From Verrucomicrobiaceae bacterium (GTDB taxonomy: Bacteria; Verrucomicrobiota; Verrucomicrobiia; Verrucomicrobiales; Verrucomicrobiaceae): 64,000 bases of DNA. Under the pieces are notes generated by a model that was not told where the DNA came from, searched no databases, and was given only the letters and a program-made list of their open reading frames with translations. Shown here one piece after another: positions 42,931 through 52,451 of this stretch; the first letter of the stretch is position 1, and each line of letters opens with the position of its first letter. The DNA is taken from NCBI GenBank assembly GCA_016795365.1, contig JAEUHN010000026.1, positions 1 through 64,000 on the forward strand, in the 5' to 3' direction. The position numbers and the translations under genes are program-made.

Positions 42931-45060
42931 ATGCCCAACTCCTCCCCTGTTCGAATGATGTGGTTGCTCAGCGTGCTGAGTCTGCTCAGCGCCTTCCTGC
43001 TGTTTCAAGTGCAGCCCGTGATCAGCAAGTTCATTCTGCCATGGTTTGGCGGCAGTCCAGGCGTGTGGACCACGTGCATGCTATTCTTTCAGTGCCTGTT
43101 GTTTGCCGGTTATGCCTATGCGCATGGTCTGATGCATCTGCCGCGCAAGTGGCAGTTCATCATTCATGGTGTGCTCGTGGTCGCGGCGGCTGCGATGCTT
43201 CCGATTGCACCTTCAGCAAGCTGGAAGCCCACTGGCAATGAGGATCCCACGGGGCGCATCTTGCTTCTGCTGATCGCGTCGGTGGGGTTGCCTTACTTTG
43301 TGTTGTCCAGCACGAGTCCGCTGGTGCAGGTGTGGTTCTCACGCGCAGTGCAAGGAGGCAAGCCGTGGCGTCTCTATGCGCTCTCGAACATCGGCTCGCT
43401 CACGGCGCTCATCACATATCCCTTCATCTTTGAGCCGCGCTGGGATGTGCAGGAGCAGACGGTGCGCTGGTCGCTGGGCTTTGGAGCCTTCGCTTTGCTT
43501 TGCCTTGGTTCTCTGTGGCGCGACAGCAAGAGCGAGCACGATGAAGAAGCGCACGCAGCAGCGAAAGCAGCGAGCACGCCTGCGATCTGGCAGCGTCTGC
43601 TCTGGGTGCTGCTGCCCGCCATGGCGAGTATGCTGCTGCTGGCGACGACCAATCATGTCTGCACTGATGTGGCGGTGATTCCATTCCTGTGGGTGGTGCC
43701 GCTGAGCCTTTACCTGCTCACCTTCATCATCTGCTTCGAGCACGAACGTTGGTATCGTCCGGTGCTGTGGGCGCTGCCCGCGCTGCTGTTCTTGTTCGTA
43801 GCGGCTTGCTATGGCGGGATCTTTGACAATCTCGCCGAACGTCTGGGGCATGGCTGGCTGCACGATGTGATGAGCCGGATGGATGACAACATGGATGACT
43901 TCCGCTGGCAGTTGCTCGTGTGTTTTGGTGCGATGTTCTTTGGCTGCATGATTTGTCATGGCGAACTGGCCCGTATCAAGCCGGATCCGGCTCACCTCAC
44001 GGAGTTCTACCTCCTGATGTCTGCCGGTGGTGCGATCGGCGGCCTGTTCGTCAGCCTCGCGGCGCCGCATTTGTTCACGACTTATCTGGAGTGGCCGGTT
44101 GGCTTGCTGCTTTGCTTTGGCATCGCTGCTGTGGTGGTGACTCGTGCTGGCTGGAGGCGGCCTCTGCGCTGGCAGCGGTATGTGTTCGCTTCAGCTGGCA
44201 TCGCTGTGTTGGTGGCGGGCCTGCTTTTGATGAAGGACTTTGCGTTCGAGGAAGAGGAGCGCATTTATCGCGTGCGAAACTTCTACGGTGCCGTGTCCGT
44301 CGAGAAGATCTGGGACGAGGAGAATGGCGGCAACATGGTCCGCTTCCACCATGGTGGCATCACGCATGGGGTGCAGGTCTTCACGCCTGAGCTGCAGCAG
44401 CAGCCCTTGAGTTATTATGGTCACGACACAGGCATCGGCCGTGCGCTGGATTCGTTGAAGGACAAGCCGAATGGCAAGGCGGGTATCGTTGGCATGGGAA
44501 CGGCCACAGCGGCCACTTATGGGCGCACAGGACACACGTTCCGCTTCTACGAGATCAATCCCGTGGTGCCTCAGATTGCCCGCGAATACTTCACTTACCT
44601 CGCAGACATGGAGGCTCGTGGCGGGAAGGTAGAAGTGATCATGGGCGATGCTCGTCTTTCGATGGAGCGTGAGCCCTCGCAGCAGTTTGACGTGCTGCTC
44701 CTGGATGCCTTCAGTGGTGACTCGGTGCCGGTGCATCTGCTCACTCGCGAAGCCTTCGAGATCTACCAGAAGCACATGAAACCTGATGGCATCATCGCGG
44801 TGCATGTGACCAATCGCTACCTCGTGCTCGCGCCTGTGATTGAGAAGATCGCTTCGGTGGTGGGCATGAAGACCGCACGTTTCATCACCGATTCCGAAGG
44901 CGATCTGGAATACACGGACTACGTGCTGCTGACCAACAACGAAGCCTTCCTCAAGGCGAACCCGGGCGATGACTCGGAGTCACGTTCCGATACCGAGGTC
45001 CATCCCGGTGTATGGACCGACGAGCGCTACAACTTGTATCAGATCCTCGACACGGACTGA
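42931..45060 (+). CDS. Fused membrane permease-like / spermidine-synthase-domain protein
   Basis: ATG 42931 gives 709 residues. The N-terminal half has about ten transmembrane helices (LLSVLSLLSAFLLFQVQPVISKFILPWFGG is typical of this fusion family). From about residue 440 the cytoplasmic half resembles spermidine synthase: GIVGMGTATAATYG is the nucleotide-binding loop, FYEINPVV, the acidic motif GDARLSM, and LLLDAFSGDSVP. Members are widespread as fused MFS/spermidine synthases, and whether they make polyamines is unproven. The in-frame TTG 42901 is a possible but less likely start. It stands alone, 130 bp after the WD40 gene. Confidence 0.85.
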   Translation: MPNSSPVRMMWLLSVLSLLSAFLLFQVQPVISKFILPWFGGSPGVWTTCMLFFQCLLFAGYAYAHGLMHLPRKWQFIIHGVLVVAAAAMLPIAPSASWKPTGNEDPTGRILLLLIASVGLPYFVLSSTSPLVQVWFSRAVQGGKPWRLYALSNIGSLTALITYPFIFEPRWDVQEQTVRWSLGFGAFALLCLGSLWRDSKSEHDEEAHAAAKAASTPAIWQRLLWVLLPAMASMLLLATTNHVCTDVAVIPFLWVVPLSLYLLTFIICFEHERWYRPVLWALPALLFLFVAACYGGIFDNLAERLGHGWLHDVMSRMDDNMDDFRWQLLVCFGAMFFGCMICHGELARIKPDPAHLTEFYLLMSAGGAIGGLFVSLAAPHLFTTYLEWPVGLLLCFGIAAVVVTRAGWRRPLRWQRYVFASAGIAVLVAGLLLMKDFAFEEEERIYRVRNFYGAVSVEKIWDEENGGNMVRFHHGGITHGVQVFTPELQQQPLSYYGHDTGIGRALDSLKDKPNGKAGIVGMGTATAATYGRTGHTFRFYEINPVVPQIAREYFTYLADMEARGGKVEVIMGDARLSMEREPSQQFDVLLLDAFSGDSVPVHLLTREAFEIYQKHMKPDGIIAVHVTNRYLVLAPVIEKIASVVGMKTARFITDSEGDLEYTDYVLLTNNEAFLKANPGDDSESRSDTEVHPGVWTDERYNLYQILDTD

Positions 45061-45178
45061 GCAATCAGGGCAGTTCGTGGCCCCGATGCTGCTCCGGGCG
45101 GGCTGCGATTCGTGAACAGTCTTGCCTTCTCGTTCGTAGATCTTTACGATCTCTAGGAACCCTAACATCCCAACTGCC

Positions 45179-45679
45179 ATGAGCGATCTCCCTCCACCAT
45201 CGTCACCACCACCCGAAGTGCCACCCGAGGTTCCGGCAGCCATGCCGCCTCCGGAACCACCACCAACACCTCCCGTCGATCAGACTCCGGCGGCACCACC
45301 GCCATCAGGCGACGATCCTCAGCCAAAGGATGCCAATGAGCGGACCATGGGCCTGCTGATGCATCTTTGTCCGCTCGCGGGCATGCTTTTGCAGACCCTG
45401 GGTATTCCGTTTGGCAACATCGTAGCGCCATTGGTTTTCTGGCTGATCAAGAAGAACGAGAGCCCCTACCTCGACGCCCATGGCAAGGAGGTGCTGAACT
45501 TCCAGATCAATGTGGGTGCCGCGAGCCTCGTCGGCTTCCTGCTGATCTTCGTCTGCATCGGCGTTCCCTTGCTTATCGCCCTGGGCATTGCGGCGCTTGT
45601 GTTTATGATCATGGCTGCGATCGCGGTCAGCGATGGCAAGTTCTACCGCTATCCGTGGATCTATCGTGTGATCAAGTGA
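45179..45679 (+). CDS. DUF4870 membrane protein with proline-rich N-terminus
   Basis: The product has 166 residues. The first 55 are a cytosolic-looking Pro/Glu/Ala region with PPEPPPTP repeats. The rest matches DUF4870/Tic20-like proteins: MGLLMHLCPLAGMLLQTLGIPFGNIVAPLVFW, then KKNESPYLDAHGKEVLNFQIN, and two more helices. The function is unknown; the family is a small four-helix membrane protein. A strong terminator follows 32 bp after the stop, so it is probably monocistronic. Confidence 0.88.
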   Translation: MSDLPPPSSPPPEVPPEVPAAMPPPEPPPTPPVDQTPAAPPPSGDDPQPKDANERTMGLLMHLCPLAGMLLQTLGIPFGNIVAPLVFWLIKKNESPYLDAHGKEVLNFQINVGAASLVGFLLIFVCIGVPLLIALGIAALVFMIMAAIAVSDGKFYRYPWIYRVIK

Positions 45680-45711
45680 TCGACCGCTGAGGCACTACGC
45701 GAGTCTTTGAG

Positions 45712-45747
45712 CAGCCGCTTCACCTCCGGGGGGAGCGGCTGTTTTGT
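45712..45747 (+). terminator. Rho-independent terminator after the DUF4870 gene
   Basis: CAGCCGCT (45712-45719) pairs with AGCGGCTG (45734-45741) around a 14-nt loop. TTTTGTCTT follows. Confidence 0.85.
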
Positions 45748-45795
45748 CTTAGGGTGCGAGGTTGCGTATTGATGGCCAAGGCGCATGGTGGGTGC

Positions 45796-46146
45796 ATGGA
45801 TGATCGATCACTGCCCGACTCGTCTGGCTTTCTCTCCCGTGCATGGGGCGAGGTGCGGACCATGTTCAGCATCCTCACGGACCTGTCGTTCCGCCGGTTT
45901 GTCACACCTCGTCTTGTTCGGCTCATCTACTTCATCAGCCTGATCGGTGCCGCCTTGTCCGCCTTTGCGTGGATGCTGAGCGGGTTCAAGACGAGCGTCT
46001 TCTATGGCATCTTCACCTTTGCCAGCGGGCCTCTGGCCTTCTTCATCTACATGCTCACGGCGCGTGTAGTGCTGGAGTTCATGCTCGCGGTGTTCCGCAT
46101 CGCCGAGAACACGGAGCGGCTGCGAGAGAAGCACGAGAACCGGTGA
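45796..46146 (+). CDS. DUF4282 membrane protein
   Basis: I chose ATG 45796 (116 residues) over ATG 45772 and GTG 45754 because it lies just before the conserved part; all three are in frame. The core is LSFRRFVTPRLVRLIYFISLIGAALSAFAWM, a second helix (FTFASGPLAFFIYMLTARVVLEFMLAVFRI) and the charged tail ENTERLREKHENR, the standard DUF4282 pattern. Two or three transmembrane helices are present. Function is unknown. It converges on trmB with 7 bp between stops. Confidence 0.85.
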   Translation: MDDRSLPDSSGFLSRAWGEVRTMFSILTDLSFRRFVTPRLVRLIYFISLIGAALSAFAWMLSGFKTSVFYGIFTFASGPLAFFIYMLTARVVLEFMLAVFRIAENTERLREKHENR

Positions 46147-46153
46147 ACCAACT

Positions 46154-46759
46154 TCAGGCCGATCGAATCCAGCGCGCTCGATGGATGCTTCGGTCCAGGC
46201 GCAGCCAGTGACGCTCGAAGTCGGTCATCGCGTAAAAGAAGTCGCCAATCGCCCAGGATGCCCGGGTGAAGCCTGGCATCGGATCGAACTGCTCCTGCGC
46301 GTCTTCGAAGTAAACCGTATCATCGGTTTTCAGCAGGAACTCGCCTCCGGGCACAAGCACCCGCGCCAGACCGCGCTGAAACTCCTCCATCCGCACCATC
46401 CGCCGCCGGGCATGACCGGCCTTGGGCCATGGATCGGGACAGAGCAGGTGAAGTCGCGTCACCGACTGTGCGGGCAGCAGCCATCCGACCGTGTAGCTGC
46501 TCTCCAGGCGCAGCACCCGCACATTGGTCAGTCCCTGTTCACGAATCGCACGCGCCACCTTCTCGTAGCGGCCCGGCATGCGTTCCACGCCCAGGAAATC
46601 CCTCTCGGGATGATGCTTGGCCATGGCCAGCAAGAAGGTGCCGTCGCCACAGCCCAGATCGATCTCCAGTGCCCGGGATGAATCGGGAAAAATCTCCTCC
46701 CGGCGTGCCTCGCGAAAGTAGTCGGCAGGAATGAACTCAGCGTCGTGAACCCTTTGCAT
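46154..46759 (-). CDS. trmB: tRNA (guanine-N7-)-methyltransferase
   Basis: The product has 201 residues. The SAM-binding loop is EIDLGCGDGTFLL, followed by FLGVERMPGR. The diagnostic TrmB motif PDPWPKAGHARRR is at about residues 110-122, and the catalytic-acid strand LKTDDTVYFEDA follows. It methylates G46 in the variable loop of tRNAs. The start overlaps the stop of the upstream lipoprotein gene by one base (TGATG), so both are on one message. Confidence 0.93.
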   Translation of the reverse strand: MQRVHDAEFIPADYFREARREEIFPDSSRALEIDLGCGDGTFLLAMAKHHPERDFLGVERMPGRYEKVARAIREQGLTNVRVLRLESSYTVGWLLPAQSVTRLHLLCPDPWPKAGHARRRMVRMEEFQRGLARVLVPGGEFLLKTDDTVYFEDAQEQFDPMPGFTRASWAIGDFFYAMTDFERHWLRLDRSIHRARWIRSA

Positions 46760-47355
46760 CAGCGGCCTAGCAGTCGTTTCACCTCGTCCTCGCTGTAGGC
46801 ATTCGCGCTGGGGGCCGCATCAGCGGGCGAGCCCACTTCCCTCATGACTCGTTTGTTGTCGTCGAGCGACTTCTTCGCCGGCTGGAACTCGCCGGTCTTG
46901 TAGGCATCGTTGCTCCCCTGGAACACCTGCGAGTTCTGATTGGCCATCTGGCCCTCGAAGCGGCTGGACTTGGTGGCAAAGTTCTGCCCGCTCATACGAT
47001 TCGTTTGTGATCCGAACTTCGAGTCCTTGCTGCCCCACGTGCTGGTCTTGCCAGCTTGAGTGAATTCCCCGGCCTTGAAGCTCCGGGAGCCGCCCCCGAA
47101 GTCCTTCATGCCTGCCACATCATTCGAATGGAAGCCCTTGCGGTTCCACGATTTCATATGGCCCTTGTCCCCTGCGCTCGCCGTGTTGAAGGCTTTGTCG
47201 AAGGGGTGTGTCTTGGTCATGTCAGGCTTCAGCATCCGGCGCTGCATCGAACCCTGCGTATTGAGTGGATCAGGCTTTTCTTTGTCATGCTGGGCGCAGC
47301 TCATCAATGCCGAAGCGAGGACGGCGAGAGTGAGTCTGAAAACACGAACGGGCAT
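46759..47355 (-). CDS. Hypothetical lipoprotein with degenerate repeats
   Basis: The product has 198 residues. The signal ends in the lipobox ALMSC, so Cys20 is probably lipidated. The mature region is Lys/Ser/Gln/Phe/Gly-rich and irregularly repeats a motif of about 10 residues with an aromatic (SRSFKAGEF, TSTWGSKDSKFGSQ, SSRFEGQ, SQVFQGSNDAYKTGEF). It ends with a short amphipathic helix (YSEDEVKRLLGR). No family is recognised; the pattern suggests an extended cell-wall-associated protein. It is translationally coupled to trmB, probably for expression rather than function. Confidence 0.65.
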   Translation of the reverse strand: MPVRVFRLTLAVLASALMSCAQHDKEKPDPLNTQGSMQRRMLKPDMTKTHPFDKAFNTASAGDKGHMKSWNRKGFHSNDVAGMKDFGGGSRSFKAGEFTQAGKTSTWGSKDSKFGSQTNRMSGQNFATKSSRFEGQMANQNSQVFQGSNDAYKTGEFQPAKKSLDDNKRVMREVGSPADAAPSANAYSEDEVKRLLGR

Positions 47356-47434
47356 GTTTTTGGTTTAGCACACTTGCCGCTGTGTTGACAAGCCAATGCG
47401 CGCGTGTCAGAGGGCCGCTCTTTTTCACGACCTC

Positions 47435-48016
47435 ATGAAGTATCTGACGGTGTTGCGACATGCCAAGTCCGCCTGGGACCAGCCCGGACTCAGCGATCAC
47501 GACCGCCCCCTCAATGAACGGGGCAAGCTCGCGGCCCCGGTCGTCACCACCTTCCTGAAGAAGACCTACTTCGGAGGTAATGGCACACCTCCACTGCTCG
47601 CGCCGCCTGATGGCATGATCGTCTCCACTGCCGTGCGCGCTCTATCGACGGCCACTTACGCGCAGAACACTTTCGGCATTTCCGTCGAGCGCCTCCAGCT
47701 CGACTCGCGTCTCTACCTCGCTCCGTCCAGCACTGTGCTCGAAGTTGTTCGAGGAGCCGATGAAACGTGGAAGCACCTCGTCATCGTCGGTCACAATCCT
47801 GGCTTGCATGAGTTCTGCGACCGGATGCTCGCCCGGGCCTCCATTCCACGGATGCCTACTTGCACAGCTGTGATCATGGGCCTGCCGCATGAATACTGGG
47901 GCATGGCGGATTGGGGCGAAGCCCAGCTCATCGCTTACGTTACTCCCAAGGCCCTCGAGCGCCGATTCCCCCTGGAATTTGCCGGCATCTCGAAACTCAC
48001 CGGCGAGGATGATTGA
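47435..48016 (+). CDS. SixA-like histidine phosphatase
   Basis: ATG 47435 gives 193 residues. The phosphohistidine motif is LTVLRHAKSAW, with the nucleophile His in RHA where classic members have RHG. LNERGK follows, the STAVRALSTA segment supplies the conserved Arg, and IVGHNPGLHEF has the second active-site His. SixA-type enzymes dephosphorylate histidine phosphotransfer domains or small molecules in the cytoplasm. Its stop abuts the stop of the convergent lipoprotein gene (48016/48017). Confidence 0.88.
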   Translation: MKYLTVLRHAKSAWDQPGLSDHDRPLNERGKLAAPVVTTFLKKTYFGGNGTPPLLAPPDGMIVSTAVRALSTATYAQNTFGISVERLQLDSRLYLAPSSTVLEVVRGADETWKHLVIVGHNPGLHEFCDRMLARASIPRMPTCTAVIMGLPHEYWGMADWGEAQLIAYVTPKALERRFPLEFAGISKLTGEDD

Positions 48017-48502
48017 TTACAATCTCGTGTCCGAGACGATGCGGTCGTCGGTTTCGTCTTCGATCCAGTAGTCGTAGGAATCGCCGTTTTTGCGCATGTG
48101 GGCCGCGTAGTCGTGACCGGGGAGAACGCGAAAGGTAAGGGTGCGATCGAAGCGTGAGGGTGCGTGGCTGAGATGCTCGCCAAGGCGGGCACCGATATTG
48201 CCTCCGATGCGACCACCGAGGAGGGCGGCGCTGTCTTTCCGAGCGCTGAGGGTGATGGAATGAACGCCCGGCGCGAGGGACAGTCCGGCAGGGAGCTTGG
48301 GATCGGGCGCAGGCTGGCCGTCAATGGCTTTGACCACGAGATAGACGCGTTTCTTCTGGGACCGCAGGTGGATGCCGAACCAGCCTTTGCTCTGCTCGAG
48401 ACCAAGGATGGCAACGCCTGGATGGGTGACACGCGGGGTGGACCCGCACCCAGGCAACAAGCAAACGATCAGCGCGATGAGGGGGACGAGCCGGAGGTTC
48501 AT
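48017..48502 (-). CDS. Hypothetical lipoprotein
   Basis: ATG 48502 gives 161 residues and a type II signal (MNLRLVPLIALIVCLLPGC). The remainder is beta-rich with a Gly-rich stretch in the middle (LLGGRIGGNIGARLG), which may be a short membrane-active or glycine-zipper segment, and ends in an acidic tail (YWIEDETDDRIVSD). The family is unknown. It is 32 bp downstream of the M29-like peptidase gene on the same strand and could share its transcript. Confidence 0.65.
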   Translation of the reverse strand: MNLRLVPLIALIVCLLPGCGSTPRVTHPGVAILGLEQSKGWFGIHLRSQKKRVYLVVKAIDGQPAPDPKLPAGLSLAPGVHSITLSARKDSAALLGGRIGGNIGARLGEHLSHAPSRFDRTLTFRVLPGHDYAAHMRKNGDSYDYWIEDETDDRIVSDTRL

Positions 48503-48534
48503 GGGCGCGAAGTATCCCATCGGGAACGCCTTGA

Positions 48535-49716
48535 TCAAGAGGCGAGCGCGTTGAGCAGATAGTTCATGGGCTGGAAGTGCTCGATAAGGACCTCGACCTT
48601 GCCATCTCGGGACATGCGGGCCTGCTTGATGTCGAAGTTCGGCGTCTTGTGCGGGGCGAAGAGGATGTCGTCATGCGTCGCGTTGGCGTGCTTCTTGAAC
48701 AGGGCGGGCGTGATGTGGCCGCCGAGGTGGTCGTCGCGTCCGGTGGCGAGATGGCAGGTGCCGAGGACCTTCTCGTCCTGAATGTCCGCACCGCTCACGG
48801 GGAGCACTTGCGTGCCGAATCCAAGTTCGCCGAGCACGCCAGTCATCGGGTCGTCAGCGAGCTTGGCATTGTGTGCGTCGATGGTGGATTGGCTGCCTTC
48901 GATGAGTTCGGCCTTGATGATGCGACCACCGGTGACGGTGAGCTTGCCGAGGGTGCCGTCTTCATACTTGAGAGGGAAGGCTCCTTCCGCTCCTTGTGGA
49001 ACGAAATACACTTCACCAGCAGGAAGATTCGCCACATCGGGCTCGAGCCCGCGGCAGAGGCCATGGGACTTCTGGGCCTCCTGCTGGCCGAGTTCGAGAC
49101 GGACAGTCATCTCTTCACCACCGTGGACGATGAAGTCGATCTCTACCCAGTCAGCACGAGTCATGGCGAGCCGAAGTTTTTCCGCATCGCGGCTGACGTC
49201 GTTGTAATCCACAGCGAGCCCGGAATTGAGGATCACGTCATTGACTCCGTGCAGCGTGGCGCCGCGGAAGCCGTGCTTCTTGGCATGGGCCGTGAGTGGC
49301 GCCGTAGCGCTGAAGGTGCTGATGCAGAGGATGATGTCGAACTTCGAATACACATCCTTCTCGAGACTCAACGTGTTGCCTTGCATGTCCACGCACACAT
49401 CATCCATGTCGAGGTTGCTACCGCCAGTCATAGGGTAGGCAAACATTTCCACGCCAGTCGCTCCCAGCGCAGCCAGGCCACCTTCCTTGAGGCCCATGTA
49501 GAAGTGCTTGTGTGCGCGGGCCTGAATTTGAAGTTTGAGGTCGTCGAGGAAGCCGAAATCCTTGGCCAGGGAGAGGTCTGGCAGGTCGATGAGGATGCAG
49601 AAGCGCTTGCCTTGAGTGGGTTCGAAAACGGAGGAAAGCAGACGGACGAGATCAAACTTGGGAAAGCGGCGATCGTTGGCGGCGGACTGGACAGTGGGGG
49701 CGGACATGGAGTTCAT
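48535..49716 (-). CDS. M29-like (thermophilic leucyl) aminopeptidase-related protein
   Basis: ATG 49716 gives 393 residues; ATG 49707 is an equally plausible start. The C-terminal half has M29-type blocks: LPAGEVYFVPQGAEGAFPLKY, GELGFGTQ, EKVLGTCHLATGRDDHLGG and IDFIVHGG, with Glu, His and Asp suitable for a two-metal site. The N-terminal half is diverged (KRFCILIDLPD). Family members remove N-terminal residues from peptides in the cytoplasm. No signal peptide is present. Function as a peptidase is inferred, because the N-terminal part does not match well. Confidence 0.6.
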   Translation of the reverse strand: MNSMSAPTVQSAANDRRFPKFDLVRLLSSVFEPTQGKRFCILIDLPDLSLAKDFGFLDDLKLQIQARAHKHFYMGLKEGGLAALGATGVEMFAYPMTGGSNLDMDDVCVDMQGNTLSLEKDVYSKFDIILCISTFSATAPLTAHAKKHGFRGATLHGVNDVILNSGLAVDYNDVSRDAEKLRLAMTRADWVEIDFIVHGGEEMTVRLELGQQEAQKSHGLCRGLEPDVANLPAGEVYFVPQGAEGAFPLKYEDGTLGKLTVTGGRIIKAELIEGSQSTIDAHNAKLADDPMTGVLGELGFGTQVLPVSGADIQDEKVLGTCHLATGRDDHLGGHITPALFKKHANATHDDILFAPHKTPNFDIKQARMSRDGKVEVLIEHFQPMNYLLNALAS

Positions 49717-49958
49717 GATGACGAATTGGGGCAAGGGGTAAACTGCTTTACGCAGTCGTGGAGAACCGGGCGGCAACAAAGTTCAGTTCATCGCCAGCAC
49801 GACGATGGATTGGTTGATCGAGAGTTAGACAGCTCAGCAAGTTGCAAGGGTTGCTGGGTTGGTTGTTCTTCCAACAAGGGCAATGAACGGCCTAAGGCAT
49901 CAGCGGGTTTGTAAACAGTTTAGATGACAAGCCATGAAGGCTTCGCCAAGATTCCTTC

Positions 49959-50648
49959 ATGCAACGTCATAAATTGGTCTGCATCACCGGCTGCACTCGT
50001 GGGCTGGGACGTGCCATGGTGGATGAGTTTATCAAGCTCGGCTGGATCGTCGCGGGCTGTGGGCGCAGTCCAGAGAGTGTGATGGAGTTGCACCAGCGGC
50101 TGAATGATCCGCACTTCATCCAGCGCTGTGACGTGGCGAAGGAGGCAGAGGTGGCGGCCTTCTGCCAGTCGATGATCAAAACGGTGGGCGTGCCCGACTT
50201 GGTGATCAACAACGCGGCGCTCATCAATCCGAATCGCGTGCTCTGGAAGATGAGCGCGGAGGATATCGACAGCATCGTGGATGTGAACATCAAAGGGACC
50301 ATGGCCATGATGCGTCATCTGCTGCCGGCCATGATGACTCGAGGTGGCGGTGTGGTGGTGAATCTGAGTTCAGGCTGGGGGCGCAGCACTTCGGCAGAGG
50401 TGGCTCCTTATTGTGCCACGAAATGGGCTATTGAAGGATTGAGTCAGGCCGTGGCACAGGAGACCGAGGGCAAGGTGGCCATCGTGGCCATGAACCCAGG
50501 GATCATTGATACCGACATGCTGCGAAGCACCTTTGGACCTCACGCAGGGCAGTATCCGAATCCACGTCAGTGGGCGAAGAACGCGGTGCCATTTCTGGTT
50601 TCACTCGGACGCAAGCACAATGGTCAGGCTGTGACAGCACCGTCCTGA
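49959..50648 (+). CDS. Short-chain dehydrogenase/reductase
   Basis: The product has 229 residues, a classical SDR. The cofactor loop is TGCTRGLGRAM, with NNAAL as the stabilising strand. Catalytic Ser is in VNLSSGWG, and Tyr-X3-Lys is in PYCATKWAIEG. Arg in CGRSPESV, after the second strand, suggests NADP(H). The substrate is unknown. It is separated from neighbours by 243 bp upstream (no gene seen there) and 59 bp downstream. Confidence 0.88.
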   Translation: MQRHKLVCITGCTRGLGRAMVDEFIKLGWIVAGCGRSPESVMELHQRLNDPHFIQRCDVAKEAEVAAFCQSMIKTVGVPDLVINNAALINPNRVLWKMSAEDIDSIVDVNIKGTMAMMRHLLPAMMTRGGGVVVNLSSGWGRSTSAEVAPYCATKWAIEGLSQAVAQETEGKVAIVAMNPGIIDTDMLRSTFGPHAGQYPNPRQWAKNAVPFLVSLGRKHNGQAVTAPS

Positions 50649-50707
50649 TTTTAGTGAGCGTAAATGGTTCCCTCTAACAAAGTGCAGGTCTGCTCGTTGG
50701 ACGGTGC

Positions 50708-52441
50708 ATGTCTGCTCTCACTCGCTTCAGCATCCTCACATGGTGTGCGCTCTGTATTGGCTATGGTCGGGCCGATACGGCAACAGAGGTTGCTGCCCGG
50801 ATCGATGAGGGGCTGCTGAAGACCCTGGCACTCGAGCAGGGTGTGATCGGTCGCACGCCCGCAGCCGTTCCCGTGGTTCTGTCGCCCTTGACCGACGACG
50901 CCACCTTCATCCGCCGTGTGACCATCGACCTCGCGGGCCGATTGCCCAGGGCTGACGAAGTTCGTGCGTTTCTAGCTTCCGATCTCGGGACGAAGCGCGC
51001 CGACTTGATCGACCGGCTGGCCTTGAGTCGTGAGGCCAGCGACCTGCGCTACCTCCGGCTGGCCGATCTGCTGCGGGTGAGGGACAAGGTTGGAGAACGG
51101 TCTTTGCTTCCATTTGCGGATTGGCTGAGAAAATCTGTTCGGGGCAACGTGGCTTGGGATGAGCTGATGCGGCAGATGCTGCTAGCCTCCGGTGATCAAA
51201 GCACGAGTCCGGCCACGGGTTTTCTTCTGCGTGACGAGGGCAACCGGCTGCACACCGCGGTCGCTGTGGCTTCCATTCTCCTCGGGACGGATTTCCATTG
51301 TGCCCAGTGCCACGACCATCCCTTCGCTGATTGGACGCAGATGCAGACCTACCAGCTGGCGGCGTGCCTGCCACCGGTTCGCGGTGAGATGCCAGCGGCG
51401 ATGAGGAAACCGAAGAAAGCCGAGACCCTGCTGCCTGGAGCGCGCCGTCTGGGCCGCGTGATGATTGAGCCGGTGATTCCTCCCCCGGACGAGAGAAAGC
51501 TCTCTCAGGTGGGGTGGTTTGGGATTGCCGAAGGTGCTCACGATCTGCTTCCGGGCATGCGATTGCGGAATGATTACAAGTATGTGGATGGCAAGCCCGG
51601 CGATGTGGTGGGCGCTGCCGTGCCGGTGTTTACGAAGTGGCAGCGGCGGGAACTCATTGGTCTGCGAGGCACACCCATGACAGGCAGCGCAACTCGCGAT
51701 GAGGTGGTGACGACCTTGTTCAAGCTGCATCGTGAACGCATCGCACGAGTGATGGCTTTGCGAGTGTGGATCTGGATGTTCGGCTTCGAAACGGCGAAAA
51801 CAGACCTCCGTGAGGGTGATGCGGATCTGGGCGAGATGAGCGTGGAATGGCTGCACAGCTGCTCGGCCGGGCTGACGAACTCCCTGCGCTATCAGAACAT
51901 GGTCGATACCCCATTTGCGCAGTTGCTGGGGAAGGAGTTCGAGCGCTGTAGCTTCGACCTCCGTGAGTTCCTGCGCATCATCGCCAGCACCGTGGCTTAT
52001 CAGAGGCAGGCAGTGCCGAGTCCGCCCATGGGCCAGCCGCAGTTCACCTCAGCTCCGACGATTCGCCGTCTGCCACCCGGTGTGGTTTGGGACGCGTTTC
52101 AGGAATGGCTCGGGTCAGCTCCGATCACACGTGCGGTGGAGCAGCCCGCCGTGGTGGACGTGGCGCACCCATTGCGTCTGCTGGGGCGCGGCACTCGCCA
52201 GTGGACCGAGGAAGAGGCACCGCTGATCGCGCCGGGCATTGCCCGCTTCTTCGCCAATAGCGAGTCGGTGCATCAGGCGGAGCAAAAACTGACAACCAGT
52301 CCCTTGGAGGACCTTTTCCTGACGATCCTTGGCCGTCCCGCAACGGCGGAGGAGACCTCGGCTTTCGCCTTGTCGGGTCTGTCTTCGGCGGATGCCGCCT
52401 GGGCCTTGATCAACACCACCGAGTTTTTATTCCAACACTAA
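50708..52441 (+). CDS. Short PSD1-type DUF1549/DUF1553 protein
   Basis: The product has 577 residues with a signal peptide (MSALTRFSILTWCALCIGYGRA). It lacks the N-terminal cytochrome domain of the other two PSD1 proteins and starts almost directly in DUF1549 (FIRRVTIDLAGRLPRADEV, FHCAQCHDHPFADW with CXXCH). DUF1553 is shortened, with FLRIIASTVAYQRQAVPS and the end ALINTTEFLFQH. A CXXCH in DUF1549 remains, so heme or metal binding is possible. The next gene starts 10 bp later and is probably its operon partner. Confidence 0.88.
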   Translation: MSALTRFSILTWCALCIGYGRADTATEVAARIDEGLLKTLALEQGVIGRTPAAVPVVLSPLTDDATFIRRVTIDLAGRLPRADEVRAFLASDLGTKRADLIDRLALSREASDLRYLRLADLLRVRDKVGERSLLPFADWLRKSVRGNVAWDELMRQMLLASGDQSTSPATGFLLRDEGNRLHTAVAVASILLGTDFHCAQCHDHPFADWTQMQTYQLAACLPPVRGEMPAAMRKPKKAETLLPGARRLGRVMIEPVIPPPDERKLSQVGWFGIAEGAHDLLPGMRLRNDYKYVDGKPGDVVGAAVPVFTKWQRRELIGLRGTPMTGSATRDEVVTTLFKLHRERIARVMALRVWIWMFGFETAKTDLREGDADLGEMSVEWLHSCSAGLTNSLRYQNMVDTPFAQLLGKEFERCSFDLREFLRIIASTVAYQRQAVPSPPMGQPQFTSAPTIRRLPPGVVWDAFQEWLGSAPITRAVEQPAVVDVAHPLRLLGRGTRQWTEEEAPLIAPGIARFFANSESVHQAEQKLTTSPLEDLFLTILGRPATAEETSAFALSGLSSADAAWALINTTEFLFQH

Positions 52442-52451
52442 CCAAACATCC

